Below, piece after piece: positions 23,150-34,308 of a stretch of 64,000 bases of DNA (position 1 is its first letter; every line of letters begins with the position of its first letter). Made by a program: the position numbers and the translations under genes. The DNA comes from Celoporthe dispersa (taxonomy: Eukaryota; Ascomycota; Sordariomycetes; Diaporthales; Cryphonectriaceae), in contig WAID01000008.1 of assembly GCA_016584495.1 (NCBI GenBank), positions 717,426-781,425 on the forward strand. The letters run 5' to 3'. Under the pieces are notes generated by a model. The model was not told the DNA's origin and made no database searches. It saw nothing but the letters and a program-made list of their open reading frames with translations.

Positions 23150-23545
23150 TGCCTTCGCTTTACGATATATCCAATCTATTCTATGTCGATGGCCTAAGTA
23201 AAGCAGATGGCGACCCGCTGCCGCAACAATTTCAAGAACCGCCGCCATCAGAAGACATCAATGGCCAACCAGAGTACGAAGTAGATCACATCGAAGGGTT
23301 ACGACTGTTTGGCAGAAATAAGACGTTGCAATACCAGGCTGCTTAGCACGGATGCGACCCGGACGAGCGGTAGCATAACACAAGCGATTTCAGAAACGCA
23401 TCCGTTGCTCTAGACGATTTCCGCCGGCAGTATCCATTAGCTCCAGGCCTGCCAAAACAACTTAGTCACTGGATGAGGGTAGCCGCCGAGGACAGGTCCC
23501 TTCGATGCAACCATGGACCTCGAGGACCGCCATCGACAGCAGCGG
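23150..23545 (+). pseudogene. Ty3/gypsy integrase C-terminus with chromodomain (relic)
   Basis: Reading from 23149: DINGQPEYEVDHIEGLRLFG, RNKTLQYQ, then after a TAG HGCDPDE, and NASVALDDFRRQYP. This is the chromodomain pattern at the end of chromovirus (Ty3/gypsy) integrases, where the sequence normally runs Y-x-V-x-W-x-G. The stops at about 23344 and 23374 are TAG where Trp (TGG) is expected, a G-to-A change. No other pol domain is attached, so this is a 3' fragment. Confidence 0.7.
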
Positions 23546-23551
23546 TTCAGA

Positions 23552-23638
23552 ACTGAAGAGCTGGATATATAAGAATGGGATATATACAACCTATATAGTT
23601 CCTTATAGCTCTTCAGTCATCAATTTAAGTATAGTCAC
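23552..23638 (+). repeat. LTR-like fragment (TATA-box region), copy A
   Basis: The stretch GAAGAGCTGGATATATAAGA through TAGCTCTTCAGTCATCAATT resembles 39904-39998 in order and spacing. It follows a Ty3 chromodomain relic by a few bases, as a 3' LTR would. Confidence 0.5.
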
Positions 23639-23790
23639 AGATCAACTGTAACCTTACAGCTTTTGAACACTTGCACGATTAAGAAAGACTGTTTCCGTAT
23701 TCAAGGAATATACTTGGCGCCACTGTTGTTAGCGTAAACCCCTTTGGTATTTAGTTATATTCGGATTACTGCAGTGCTCATTACACGTCT

Positions 23791-24447
23791 ACTTTGAGAG
23801 GAAAGGTTGTACTTATCGCCCGTGCAGAGGCCGAGCACATCATTTTTGCCATGCTCGCATACCTCAGCATATTCCCCTTCCACTGCAAACCTTCGGAGCG
23901 CAACTCTAGCCTACCCAGGATCTTATCATAAAAGCAGCTCACCCGTGGTCTCGTGTGGTTTCTTCCGGGGCGTTTCGAAACAGTCTGCAATGGTGGCAGC
24001 TTCACGCTCATTGGCACACCTGCTGACCGGCGTCGCCTCCTTTTCCAGAGCCTAGCGAGCACCACAACGTGCAACAAGGCGTACAATTCGGATGCCGCCC
24101 GTGATCGAGCGGAGAAGAACGCGCACGACATCTCATCAGAGAGCAAGCGGAAATACGCAGTTATCAACCACGACGAGGATAGTGATGAGATGTTCCACGA
24201 TGTGCCTGATAATCTACGCGGGGTCCAGCCAAAGCATCAGCCCCTAGCACCCACGCGTCGGGATGATTTCCGCGAAGTCGTGAAATCTCCGCCCTACGGG
24301 AAAGATAGGGCGCTACTATCTACATTGGCTATTCCGAGAGAGCAACTCACCATTCCTATTGAGTATCTGCTTATAGTGGAATACTGGTATGGCTATCAGG
24401 GGGCGTCTTCGATCTGCAGACGTTGCACGGCTGCAAGAGGAAGCTGA
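23791..24447 (+). other. Degenerate open frame, not recognised
   Basis: A plus-strand frame reads with one internal stop from about 23791 (LRGKVVLIARAEAEHIIFAM) to 24447 (a 164-codon open part from 23953). It has a basic/acidic charged middle (RDRAEKNAHDISSESKRKYA). I do not recognise the family, and an overlapping minus-strand frame of 128 codons makes the coding strand uncertain. Confidence 0.25.
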
Positions 24448-25668
24448 GACCTACACCAATGGGTTTTGTAAGAATACTGAGGATAGGCTTATCACCTGGC
24501 CCCATGTTTGACGATGGCGTGAAGGCGCATAAGGTATATTTTAGTGTGGAAATTCTGAGATCTGCGGTCCGAGACTCACACTCATTCGCAGGTTGATCCA
24601 CTTGATCATCTCTACCAAGAGCTTTGTCATTGCCTACTTGGCCAGGGAGAAATGGGCACGGCCGCTCGAAATGTAACTGGATAACGAGTTTGAGATCTGA
24701 ATTCGAGCCCTGATATATGGTCGATTTGACGCGTTACAGTGCTCAAAAAACATGAGAATATATCGAGGTTTATATAATTGGTTCATCGCTATTTTGTTCC
24801 CGGGAAGAGAATTCAATCACCCGATCTGTTCGCACGTCATGAATTGCTTTAAGAAAAAATACAAGCTAGCATCGAAGCATTTCAATCTACGTGAATCTAT
24901 CAAAGCAACAACAAGAAGAATATAAAGTCTTTACTATATAACATAATGTTTACAAAGATTTACTCATTATGAATAAATGTATAAAGGGCGGTGAATAATA
25001 TGCATGTGTTATATAATCGAGTTGAGAGGTTAAATCCCTCAACTCTTACCGTTGTTCATTTTTTGATTTCTATTTAGGAAAGATTTTCATTTTTAATATC
25101 GGAGGGCAAATATCTAGCACACTGTCGTGTAATAAACCTGAAGATTCAACAGTTCTAATATAGCACCCCTCCAAAGAAGTTTAGGCGCATACACTGTGCT
25201 GCAAGCAAATTCGTCATTCGCTATGCCTGATCGTGTCCTTGCCCAGCATAACGCTATCGTGATCCTCCTAAGCTGGAGGGAGTCCTAGTCGTGCCAGGCT
25301 GACATATAGCATGATGAGTACGGTAATGAATATCGAGATCAAGTCTGTTATGGTCAAGGAGCTGGCAACTTCAAATAGCTGTGTGGCTCGTCTGGTAGAA
25401 TTTTCTGGGCCAGCGCTGGTTGTAGGACAGGGGCAGGATAAAATCTAAAAGGCTTTAGAGGTACGAAAGACTAGTATTTCTGCCAAGAAGGTTTGTTGTG
25501 TCGTTGCCTTGAGGCTTGGATATAGGTTGAGATTATTCTGTTTGAATATTCCGCTATATTCCTTAGAAGTACATAGATAGCGCATGAATTCGCAATCGCA
25601 ACCCGAAAACTATAGCGTTATTCATTACATGACTTTTCTAAAATATCAGTTCAACCGGTGTTCGGCTT
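24448..25668. other. Intergenic, AT-rich
   Basis: No gene is recognised. The sequence is AT-rich with scattered short frames. Confidence 0.3.
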
Positions 25669-27414
25669 TTAAGCAGCGAAAGGGATTGTGTTAGGCTGGC
25701 AAGTTGTATTAGAGGGCGGTAGGGTCCCATTTGAGTAGTAATTGCGGAGGTATTGTTCTGTGCAATTAGACGGCCCCGTCATGCTCGTGTGACCTGCTGA
25801 GTTCTGCGTTAAGAGACCTGAGCCGGGGAAGTGGGATGACATCAACGCGGCACTGTTGAAACTAGTTAGCACATGCCAACTGAGTGGCTCTAACAGGGCC
25901 CGCCAGGCAAGCCGCAAGAGAACGTACTTTCTATGGGGTGTCACGGGATCCATGGTATTTCCGACGAACAGCAGAGGGAAGCTCGTGTGGTTGGACGAGG
26001 GCGTGCCTGCACGTAAAGTGTCAGCGGGGCTTGTGTGCAGAAAGACGGCCGACTCACCCTGAAACTGCTGATTCGGAGGCGGCGTGATGTGCATCTGGCG
26101 GCACACCAGCGGGTTAGAGGCCCACGAGTCGGCCACGAACCGCGACTCGCTCTTGACCTTCTGGACGTGAGCCTCATACTGCTCAATAGTCGAGAGATTA
26201 TATCGGCCCGGGGCATCCATGCAGTAGATCCGATTGGTGTTGATGTCTGCGGTGGCTGGGATCTCCTGGATGAAGGCGATGAGCGAACTGCCATTACCAT
26301 TCTGTAGGTCGGACAGGATCTGCGCGAAGACGGGGAACAACTGCGCCGGCTCATACAAGGCCTGAAGCAGGGCGTAGTTAAGCAGCTCGTAGGTAGCCAG
26401 CTGTGGCCTGTCGGTGACAGCCGGGTCCGACACCGGGATGGGGTTCTTTCGCAGTTTTTCCAACGTTTGGAGGAGGTTGTTCTCGATTTCCTGCGGCGTG
26501 GACGCGTAGGCTGCGCATGCATTGGGTCCGCCATCGTGGCACGTCTGGAAGAAGTATTCGACCACCTTATCTGAGTCCCACAGGTTGCTGAGCCACTGGC
26601 CACTGTAATAATCTCCGGCATCGCCCACACCATCCAAGACCATGCGTCCAATGCGATCAGAGAAGAGCCCTGCGAATGTTGCGCCGAGCACGGTGCCGTA
26701 GCTAATGCCGTAGTACCACAGCTTCGCATCCCCTGCATGGCCACCGTTCGCAACCTCGCGCTTCTCTGCAAAGTTGAGCATGTCGTGTGCAACAGCTGGC
26801 GTGTTGGCGAAGCGGGCCGTCGCGTTTGCAAGGGTCTGGCTGCACCAGTCTCCGTATGCCCCTGCCATGGCAAACTCATGCTCGAGAGACTTGCGGCTCT
26901 GGCTATCCACCGGAGCCAGGAAGGACTCATCGAAGAGAGCTTCTGCCTCAGCCTGGTCAGGGGCGAAACAGTCCAAGCTGATGCCGCTGTTGTTAACGCC
27001 ACGCGGATCAAAGCCCACGATATTGAAGTCAGGCCCAAACATCTGGCGAAGCAGGCCCTCCCATTGGAGAACAAAGTAGATGCCAGAGTCTCCAGGGCCC
27101 CCGGGGTTGACGAGGATATCCTGGGCAGGCTTCGATAGCGACTGATTTTGCGCGCTCACGCGGAGATAAGAAATCGTAGTTGTGCCTAGGCTCGGGTTGT
27201 CGTAGTCTAGAGGGACCTGAAGCCGGGCACAGGTGTAGTTATCGAAACAAGGGGTCCAGTTGAGGTCCGGAGACGGCAATATCTGACTCCAATCGTATGC
27301 CATTGAAGCATTGTCGCTCCTGACGTGCAGAAGGTGCGCTGTGGCGCCGGACAGCAAACCAAGTACATTTCCCAAGAACAGCCACAAAGCAGGTTGTAAT
27401 GAGAGAGTTTCCAT
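25669..27414 (-). CDS. Secreted alpha/beta hydrolase, TAP-like (tripeptidyl aminopeptidase family)
   Basis: Serine hydrolase of the TAP-like family, which releases short peptides or acyl groups. The N-terminus has a hydrophobic signal-like segment (LWLFLGNVLGLLSGATA). Motifs in order: VPLDYDNPSLGTTTISYLRV, the oxyanion-hole NPGGPGDSG (about residue 103), FDPRGVNNS, the nucleophile GISYG (Ser about 238), NTMDPVTP with the acid, and NSAGHTS with the catalytic His. Two stop-free, 3n-length GT-AG introns are hidden in the frame: 26007-26057 (51 nt) and 25853-25927 (75 nt). Removing them gives QFQGTPSSNHTSFPLL and VTPHRNAALMSSHFPGSG, the better family match, for 539 residues. Many N-glycosylation sites fit secretion. 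The gene looks intact. Confidence 0.88.
   Translation of the reverse strand: METLSLQPALWLFLGNVLGLLSGATAHLLHVRSDNASMAYDWSQILPSPDLNWTPCFDNYTCARLQVPLDYDNPSLGTTTISYLRVSAQNQSLSKPAQDILVNPGGPGDSGIYFVLQWEGLLRQMFGPDFNIVGFDPRGVNNSGISLDCFAPDQAEAEALFDESFLAPVDSQSRKSLEHEFAMAGAYGDWCSQTLANATARFANTPAVAHDMLNFAEKREVANGGHAGDAKLWYYGISYGTVLGATFAGLFSDRIGRMVLDGVGDAGDYYSGQWLSNLWDSDKVVEYFFQTCHDGGPNACAAYASTPQEIENNLLQTLEKLRKNPIPVSDPAVTDRPQLATYELLNYALLQALYEPAQLFPVFAQILSDLQNGNGSSLIAFIQEIPATADINTNRIYCMDAPGRYNLSTIEQYEAHVQKVKSESRFVADSWASNPLVCRQMHITPPPNQQFQGESAVFLHTSPADTLRAGTPSSNHTSFPLLFVGNTMDPVTPHRKYVLLRLAWRALLEPLSWHVLTSFNSAALMSSHFPGSGLLTQNSAGHTSMTGPSNCTEQYLRNYYSNGTLPPSNTTCQPNTIPFAA
25853..25927 (-). other. 75-nt in-frame intron in the hydrolase
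   Basis: Donor GTACGT and acceptor TTTCAACAG on the minus strand; length divisible by three with no stop. Its removal restores the TP-H-R-N-A-A pattern expected after the catalytic Asp. Confidence 0.65.
26007..26057 (-). other. 51-nt in-frame intron in the hydrolase
   Basis: Donor GTGAGT and acceptor GTGCAG on the minus strand; length divisible by three with no stop. Its removal joins QFQ to GTPSSNHTSF. Confidence 0.65.
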
Positions 27415-28319
27415 GATGAATAGAATGAAAGCAAAGAAGATGTTGTGTTAACATGTTGCTCCTGGAGTCAAGGAAAGCGCACTCATTATATAGAGACAAG
27501 AATTAGGTGGAGCACTATGTACAGCTACTTACAAGGCAAGCAATTCGATTTCAGCTGTGCAAGGATCGAATTCCTACAACAATGTGGTTCGCATCGAGCG
27601 CCCATGTACTCGCACATAGATTTCCCAAAGAGGTGTAAATAATACTGGCTGTGCTTTGAATGCTCACTAATGCCACCACAGATCGCTGTGAAATGTTATG
27701 GGTCTAGCGGCCGAACTTCTATCAAGACAGCGCACACAGCCTATTTATATACTGCTCGCATTTACTAACCAGCTGCACACTTTATCAGCTTATTGCGAAA
27801 TGCTTGGAGACTCTACGCAGAGATAAGTGATAGCATATATACGAAGCTAAGAGCTTCGTGGTGATCTGCAAAGCGCCTGATTACTCAGCGCTCTAAGCAT
27901 TATTCTCGATGGGTTTGAATCAAATCGCTCATACAATCCTGGGTTATGTAATCATCCCTTGTAGTCTATGAATAAGTATTGAACATTCGGCATCAGAGAG
28001 ACTATTTCCGACAGGTGCTATGATTCCTGTTATGCTTGTTGAAGGTTATAACATTATCAAATAAATTGTTATTCATATCTTTCCAATTGTTAACCTAAAT
28101 ATCCAGTCTTTATATATTGACTAACCTTAAAAGCAGTAAATACTTGCAATATTTCTTATTTCTGTGAGGGTCTGACCCATACGGATCAATTCGAAGGATG
28201 CCCCCCAATTGGTAGTAAGATTTGCTATGCTATGTGTAAGGTTCGGTGGGAGCTCCTCAGCGAGCTGCTACTGAGGCTAAATAGTGCAACAGTGAGCTCT
28301 GTCACATGAGTGGCGGGAC
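27415..28319. other. Intergenic, upstream of the hydrolase
   Basis: No gene is recognised. It presumably carries the hydrolase promoter, then AT-rich sequence up to the inverted repeat. Confidence 0.3.
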
Positions 28320-28321
28320 TG

Positions 28322-28848
28322 TCCCGCTGTCCGTTGCAAGCTCGGGCTGCGAATCTGCAGAGGTTCGCTTGGCACGGGCCTTCAGGGGTAGGAAGTTTTT
28401 GCATCTCTTTTCTCCCATTTTTAATACTGCGCGTAGCTTATATCGTAATAAATTATATATTATAGAAATCCTAATGCTCTGGGCTTTCAAATAATATATT
28501 TAATACATCTATATCTGCTATTATTTGGGCTTTTGTTTTTGGCTGGCTAGTAGCTAGCTCTTTACAGCTTTGCTATTTAATTTTTTTTGGAAAATTATAT
28601 TAAGCTCAAAATTGCTACTATAAAAGCTATAAAAGTCAACTTGCTCAATATAGCAGATAAAAATTAGTCAAATATATTATTTGAAAAGCCTAATAATCAG
28701 AATTTCTATGATATATAATTTATTAGGGTATAAGCTACACGCAGCATAAAAAATGGGAGAAAAGATGCAAAAACTTCCTACCCCTGAAGGCCCGTGCCAA
28801 GCGAGCTCTGCAGATTCGCAGCCCGAGCTTGCAACGGACAGCGGTCCC
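28322..28848. repeat. Long inverted repeat (foldback/MITE-like)
   Basis: The left arm (about 28322-28535) and right arm (about 28640-28848) are near-identical reverse complements. Matching landmarks are GCTGTCCGTTGCAAGCTCGG at the outer ends and AAATTATATATYATAGAAAT toward the middle. The outer parts are GC-rich and almost perfect; the inner parts are AT-rich with transition differences. The unpaired centre is about 100 bp. No transposase is present. Similar-length open frames on both strands of the left arm are a by-product. Confidence 0.75.
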
Positions 28849-29542
28849 CGCTGACTCGGTTATGCCTCGCATCCTAAGCGCTCGAGCCAAGAGCTCGAGC
28901 CCATAACATTTCTAATATTTTGAGATAAAACCTGTATCTTATATTGATTATATTGGCTTAAAATCCTTAGAGATTTGTATTTTCGAGAGCTCTATAGTAA
29001 TTCACTGTGTAGAACTATGGTAAATATGAAAGACTATATTGTTTAGAATTTTTTTTGGAAGTATAATTGCTATTATAATTTCGAGGGCATTGGAATCCTT
29101 TTTAATTGCATCGGTAGCTAGTTGGAGCGATTTGAATGCTTCTATGTTTAAGCAGAGAAAGCTCTTATAAAATTATATTTGAATCTTCTTTGGTCCATGC
29201 CAGTTTCGGAACAGTATGCAAGAAAGAAAGAATAGACAGATTGCTTAGCTAGCTGAGAAGTACCTGAGACTAGATTAGGCTTTGAAAGGATGTTCCGTTC
29301 GCTTTATATATGTACGCTACAAAACAAGTCTTGCCTGTTACGCAAGTGGAGCCTTCCTGATAAGATATATATATAAATAAGCATAAAGCCAGCAAGCCCA
29401 CAGCTCTGCCTATCAAGTCAAATTGTGAATTTAACATGTGATACAATTGCAAGACTCCTTCCAACCCCTCAATTTCTCTCCTGCAGAGCATCCGCTTGTC
29501 TTTAATACAGCTGAGCTCTCTTTAGCTCTCCAGGGATTGTAT
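28849..29542. other. AT-rich intergenic region
   Basis: No gene is recognised. It is the 3' flank of the P450 gene that ends at 29543. Confidence 0.3.
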
Positions 29543-31410
29543 CTAATGTTCTCGAGGCGTCAATAGACACATGAGGGGTGTTTTGCTTCTGATCAACCAC
29601 ACCTTCTGGTTGTCCCAGTCGTTCATACCGTCACACAGGCGGAAATTAAAGTTATAGAGAAGCTTGACTAGAATGATCCGGCTCTCATGAAGAGCCATGC
29701 TTTTTTTTTATAATACTCATCAGCTTTGGGTTGTACATTGTATCAAGGAATGACTGTATACTCACTTCTTGCCTATACAATTTCGCGGACCTAAAGAGAA
29801 TGGCTGAAGGGCTTCTCTCTTATCATCCTTATACTGAGAATCTCCCAGCCACCTTTCGGGAACGAATTGATCCGGGTTTGTGAAATTGCTCGGAGACCGA
29901 TAGGTAGACCCATGGTTGACAGATATAGATGTCTGATTCTGTCAATCTCTTGAAAGAACCCCAGGTGGAGAGACGTGCGAAGAAGGTGTTAGCTTACCCC
30001 AGGAGGAATCCACCTACCCATGACAACATTGCCACCTGCCGGGGTGATACGGGGCATCGTCGATGGGATGGGCGGAAACATGCGCAGACCCTCCTCGACA
30101 CAGGCATTCAAATACGCTAGATTAGAAAGTCGAGTAAATCCGATGTCCTCATCGTTCGCAAACTCGTGCCGAATCTCGTCAATGAGAATGTCCATCTTGG
30201 ATGAGTCACGCAGCAAGTAGTAGATTATACCGCTTAGTAAGGTAGCCGTCGTTTCACTTCCGGCTGCCATTATGAAGTCTGCATTGGCGTGCATTTCATC
30301 GAGACTCAAAGAGGACTCTTCACTAGCGGACAGAACGAGGTTCCAAATGTCAGGCTGCTCGGAACCTCTACTAAGCCGCCTGTTAACACGTTCCACTTTT
30401 GATAGTCAGAGTTAGTAAAAACCCTCTCTGCCAAACGAATCCAGTACTGAAGTCTCCTCCCAAAGTCTTTCGTCAGGCAATGTGATCAAAGAGAGTAGGT
30501 TATCTTTCTTAGTACTGGGGGGAGAGTGGGATGACTCGAGAAGATATTCAACTAACCCGAATGCTGGAAATGTGCATTACCAATTTCCTTGAAAGACTTT
30601 GGCTGAATCAAGTTGAAGATAGTCTCCGCGATAGGGTAATACGCCATGAAGGATAAGACCGAACGAACCCAGACTGAGTCCGCGATTCTTTGGACCCAGA
30701 CAGTGTATGCCGAGTTTTCAAGCAATCCTAGAGGCTCACCAAAGGTAAGCTCCGCCATGACGTCGAAGGTCGTGAAGTTCAATATCTTGACCATGTCCAT
30801 AGGCTGCCCCGGGTTTGTGCTCACTGCTGTTCGCACCTTGGCAACCATCATGTTGACGTATTTCTTGAACAACGGCTCCTGCTTGCTGAGAGCCCTATCC
30901 GAAAATGCGGGCGCGAGCACTCGTCGGAAACGAGCATGAGTCTCAAAGTCGGCGGTGACGATAGTACTAGCTCCATTCCATGTCTTGCCGTATATTCGGA
31001 CATCCTTGGGGTTCTCAATTTTACCCTTCTCATAGCCATATATCTCCTTCCAGGCACGGGCATCCGTGTAGCTTAGCTCGCCAGTGCCGTAACGGACTAC
31101 GGGGCCGTATCTAGAGTGAAGTTCTCGAAGATATCGAGCCTCATTTCCGGTGAAGACAGCATACCAGTAAGGAATGCGACTAATTTTGGTGATGAATGGC
31201 CCGGGGAATTTCCGCAATGGTTGTAGTAGGAGCCCATAGAGCAGAAGAGCGAGAAAGTAACCGCAAATCTTTGCTCATGATGTCAATATACCGCTCTGCA
31301 CAACACAATAAATTGCATAGTATCAAACTAGGTGTACTAACGAGTGTGCCCAATATCGCTCCAGTGTTGAGCTTGAAAAGCGTTGCTCTTAAGTGGCCAA
31401 TGTCGTCCAT
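29543..31410 (-). CDS. Cytochrome P450 monooxygenase, apparently intact
   Basis: Membrane-bound heme monooxygenase. From the ATG at 31410, exon 1 (MDDIGHLRATLFKLNTGAIL) joins over a GTTAGT intron to a hydrophobic anchor CGYFLALLLYGLLLQ and the Pro-rich hinge PLRKFPGPF. The C-helix FRRVLAPAFSDRAL, the I-helix AGSETTAT, the ExxR motif EEGLR, the PERF-like QFVPERWLGD and the heme loop FSLGPRNCIGK follow in order. The last exon, ALHESRIILVKLLYNF to LLTPREH, ends at 29543. All junctions keep frame and no stop is seen. Motifs fit the CYP65/isotrichodermin-C15-hydroxylase-like fungal group (AGSETTAT, RNCIGxxxAxxE). It lies 0.7 kb from a UbiA prenyltransferase, so a tailoring oxidation role is a reasonable inference. 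Confidence 0.88.
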
Positions 31411-32074
31411 CTCGGCTCTCGGATCGACCAGAAAAGGTTCCTTGGTTTCTCGATAGTCACGAGAAGTGAGCGTGGTAGCTATCTGAAGGTGCAATATCAA
31501 GCGCCAGCAGAATGGGAAATGCAAGAAATACATTCCAAAAAGGTGGCTTGATAGCACCTGGCGGGTAGCGAAGCGAATATAAATCGAGCCTCTAGCCTAG
31601 CCTCGCTTGGTTGCCTGTCCGTCTCATGTTGTATTCTGTGACTGTAAGCAATAAGCACTATCTTGAGTAGGATCATTTACTGTGGATGCCCTTCCACCTA
31701 GGTCTGATTAGATTACGCGACAGTTTGATTGAATAACAATCTTTGAATGATCTTGATGCCTGGAGGATCTCTGGTTGATTTGTGCCTTGCAATTGCGCTT
31801 CCGTACATTCCTTCGTCTGAGCACCTTTCTTTCCTATCAACATACAAGCCTTAGCGTAGCCTTCATTTCGTCACCGTGCTCGGGGATAGTCGTAGAAGAG
31901 AAACTGATGGCCACGAGAACCACGTCGAAGCAGCGGCTTTAAGCCATATTACCGCTGAAAATGAAAGATTCCAAAGATATTACGAAATCCGTGCATATAA
32001 GCAAATCTTGGGGGCTCATAAATTAACAACAGTATTTTCAGTGTAGCATGTAACCCCATACGTTTATAGGCGTG
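31411..32074. other. Intergenic region, P450 promoter
   Basis: About 660 bp between the P450 start and the prenyltransferase stop. No gene is seen. Confidence 0.35.
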
Positions 32075-33200
32075 CTAGTCTACGATCACCTGCTCGGAAA
32101 TCTGCTGGTATATATATTCTAGAAGTAGCCCAATCAGAAGTGTTATGGTCGGACCCCAAAATCCGTTCTTGAACCACCACCAGCAGCTGGCTTGGTTGTC
32201 CAAATCCGCACACAAGATCATGACGCCCAATGAGGCCACAGTGCCACCGAGCGCGATCATGTAAAATGTGAAGCCGAAGCCGCTGAGATAGCCGCAGACA
32301 CCTAACAAGATAGCAATGACGAGAAGTAGTGAGAATAACACGGGCTTCGTACCGGCGCGGCCGCAAAGGATGGCAAAGCTCTTTATTCCCACAACGGTAT
32401 CATCCTTGAAATCCTGGTGTGCGTACATCGTGTCATAGATCACGGCCCAAAGCAGGCAGACGCCTGCGAGGCTTAGAATCGAGCCCTCACTGCGCCAATC
32501 AGGTCCTCTGAAAGGCCAGTACACGAGCCGCAATGGTTCCGAATCAAGGGCCGCCTCGCCCATCACCACGGCGCCGGCCATGCAGAAGCCAAGTATAAAC
32601 TGTGGGAAGTGCGTGTGGCGCTTCGCGAACGGGTACCAGATGATAAATACACAAATGGTTCCAGCGTACAAAAAGGCTTCAGAAGAAGCCAAGAGTGGCA
32701 GAAACATAGCTGCTATGAAGGCTTGTATGGTCATGATGACCGCGGCAGCGAAAGAACGAGACGGCGCCTCGCGGAATCGGGCGCCGGTGAGTGCGTGGTA
32801 TTTTGGCGTCGAGTGGCGCATCGATCAGATCGTTCCAGATATGGCTTGCGTTGGAGACGAAAATCGACCCGCCCATCAGGATACCAAGGGGGTAGAAAAG
32901 ATTTTCGGGTGGAGTGCGCAGGCGGATGGCTGCATGGACGAGGCCGATGAAGTGCGGGATGAATATGAGAAACAGCCCGATCGGTGGCACCAGTCGCATT
33001 AGTTGGATATATGGAACCCATGATGACGGTACCCAGGAGAGGACACTGAACTTCACGTTCTGATTCCCCGAGTAGTTGTTCAACATGTGTTTCATGTCGA
33101 GCGAGAGCCTTGTCTCTGAGGCAGACAAGCTGGTGGACGGTCCATGCCGAGAAGCACTCATTATCAAAGTCGCTGAAGCTGCAGTCAAACTTGTCGGCAA
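32075..33200 (-). CDS. UbiA-family aromatic prenyltransferase, meroterpenoid type, single frameshift
   Basis: Polytopic membrane enzyme that transfers a polyprenyl group to an aromatic acceptor. The first Asp-rich motif is NDLIDAPLDAK (NDxxDxxxD) in ASHIWNDLIDAPLDAKIPRT; the second is YDTMYAHQDFKDD (YxxxxDxxDD), near 32400. Both bind Mg-diphosphate. The Arg-Pro-rich RRPIPRGAVS follows motif one. Multiple helices fit the family's usual eight to nine. This motif set is shared with Coq2-like enzymes and with fungal meroterpenoid-cluster prenyltransferases; the N-terminus lacks an obvious mitochondrial pattern, favouring the second. The frame breaks between GAVSF and AAAVIMTIQAFIAAMFL at AAA (plus 32751-32753); two A would restore it. 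The start at 33200 or a downstream Met (33161) is uncertain. Confidence 0.85.
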
Positions 33201-34308
33201 ATGTTTTTGAATAGATATAAATCAAGACGGAATGGGATATTTCCTGGAAGCCGTTCGTAGAGGAAGAAGATGATCGTATGTGATTTTCCACAGTCCTGCT
33301 TCAGCTTCAACCCCCAGATAAGTTTAAGACCAGGAAGATCTCAATGGTCGACCCCGAGAACTCTTTAGAGTTACGCTCAGAACGTGTCATGCCTGCCGAG
33401 GCTCAGATTCCAGGTGATCTATTGAAGCTATAGCCTTCGACGCGTGGGGGCATCATCCGCCTCCCTGAAAAAATGGGGTTATAATCAGCTTAGAATCCTG
33501 ATTTCTCTCCGTTGGCCGGATATTTCAGCCATCTCATTTTGTTGGTTCAAAAAATACATCTCGGGGCTCTAACAGGAATGGTATATTAAGCCGTTTTTTA
33601 CCAATTGTGGATAATGCCCTCAAGACGAAGGAATGGAGGTGTCAATAGCTTGTAAATGGTCAATTGAGATTGCAGGAGGCTGACGACACACCTGAAAACA
33701 CATGCTTGTTGGGAACATAATGCCGATGCCTCGCTTAAACCCGGATATCGCCAACGAGCATGATAAAGCATCTGCTGTACCTGGTCGCCAACGCTGGCTA
33801 GGATCATTCATTAGTGGACAAGAGATAACAATGTGAATCTTAGCTGTGTGGATCTCGAAGGAATATTTGCTCAGTCCGTACTAGGGATGAGCGCAAATCC
33901 TTTTCGGCCGTCTATGGGTGAATGAGGAATGAGGTGTAGCCAACTTTTACCGTACCTTCGACTCCGAATGATTGGCGGCGAAGTGGCAACGGATGGGCCC
34001 TCGACGGATTGATTGAGGTAGGGACATAATACAGGATACTGACAAAACAATGTGCAATCGCTGCGTCTAACGAAGAAAGGCGCTAGCAGTCAGAGGTGTG
34101 AAAGAAAACCGGTGAGCTTCCGAAGCCCCTCTGTTGATCTTTTTCTTTGCCTTGTCTGATTTTATATTATTGGCAATTTTCATTAATTTGCTCACTTCGT
34201 ATTTTCTAACTGCATTCTGTACAGGATCTCTCTGGCATAATTGTCTTTAGCAAAATTATAGCGTCCTAGAACTATCAAACAATAACGACTATGCAGAGCC
34301 ACGATAAA
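33201..34308. other. Intergenic region
   Basis: Promoter side of the prenyltransferase, then about 1 kb with no recognisable gene. A 73-residue minus-strand frame beginning near 34530 belongs to the next gene. Confidence 0.3.

Noticed and set aside
25941..27074. Long 377-codon minus-strand frame overlapping the hydrolase
   Set aside because: Ser/Arg-rich shadow in another frame of the hydrolase exon, with no motif.
28302..28494. Open frames on both strands of the same segment
   Set aside because: By-product of the inverted repeat arm; no domain and no start context.
32751..32753. Programmed ribosomal frameshift in the UbiA gene and the other broken genes
   Set aside because: No slippery heptamer or consistent direction; the six sites need different shifts.
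32580..33002. Plus-strand 140-codon frame over the prenyltransferase
   Set aside because: Antisense shadow of the UbiA gene.
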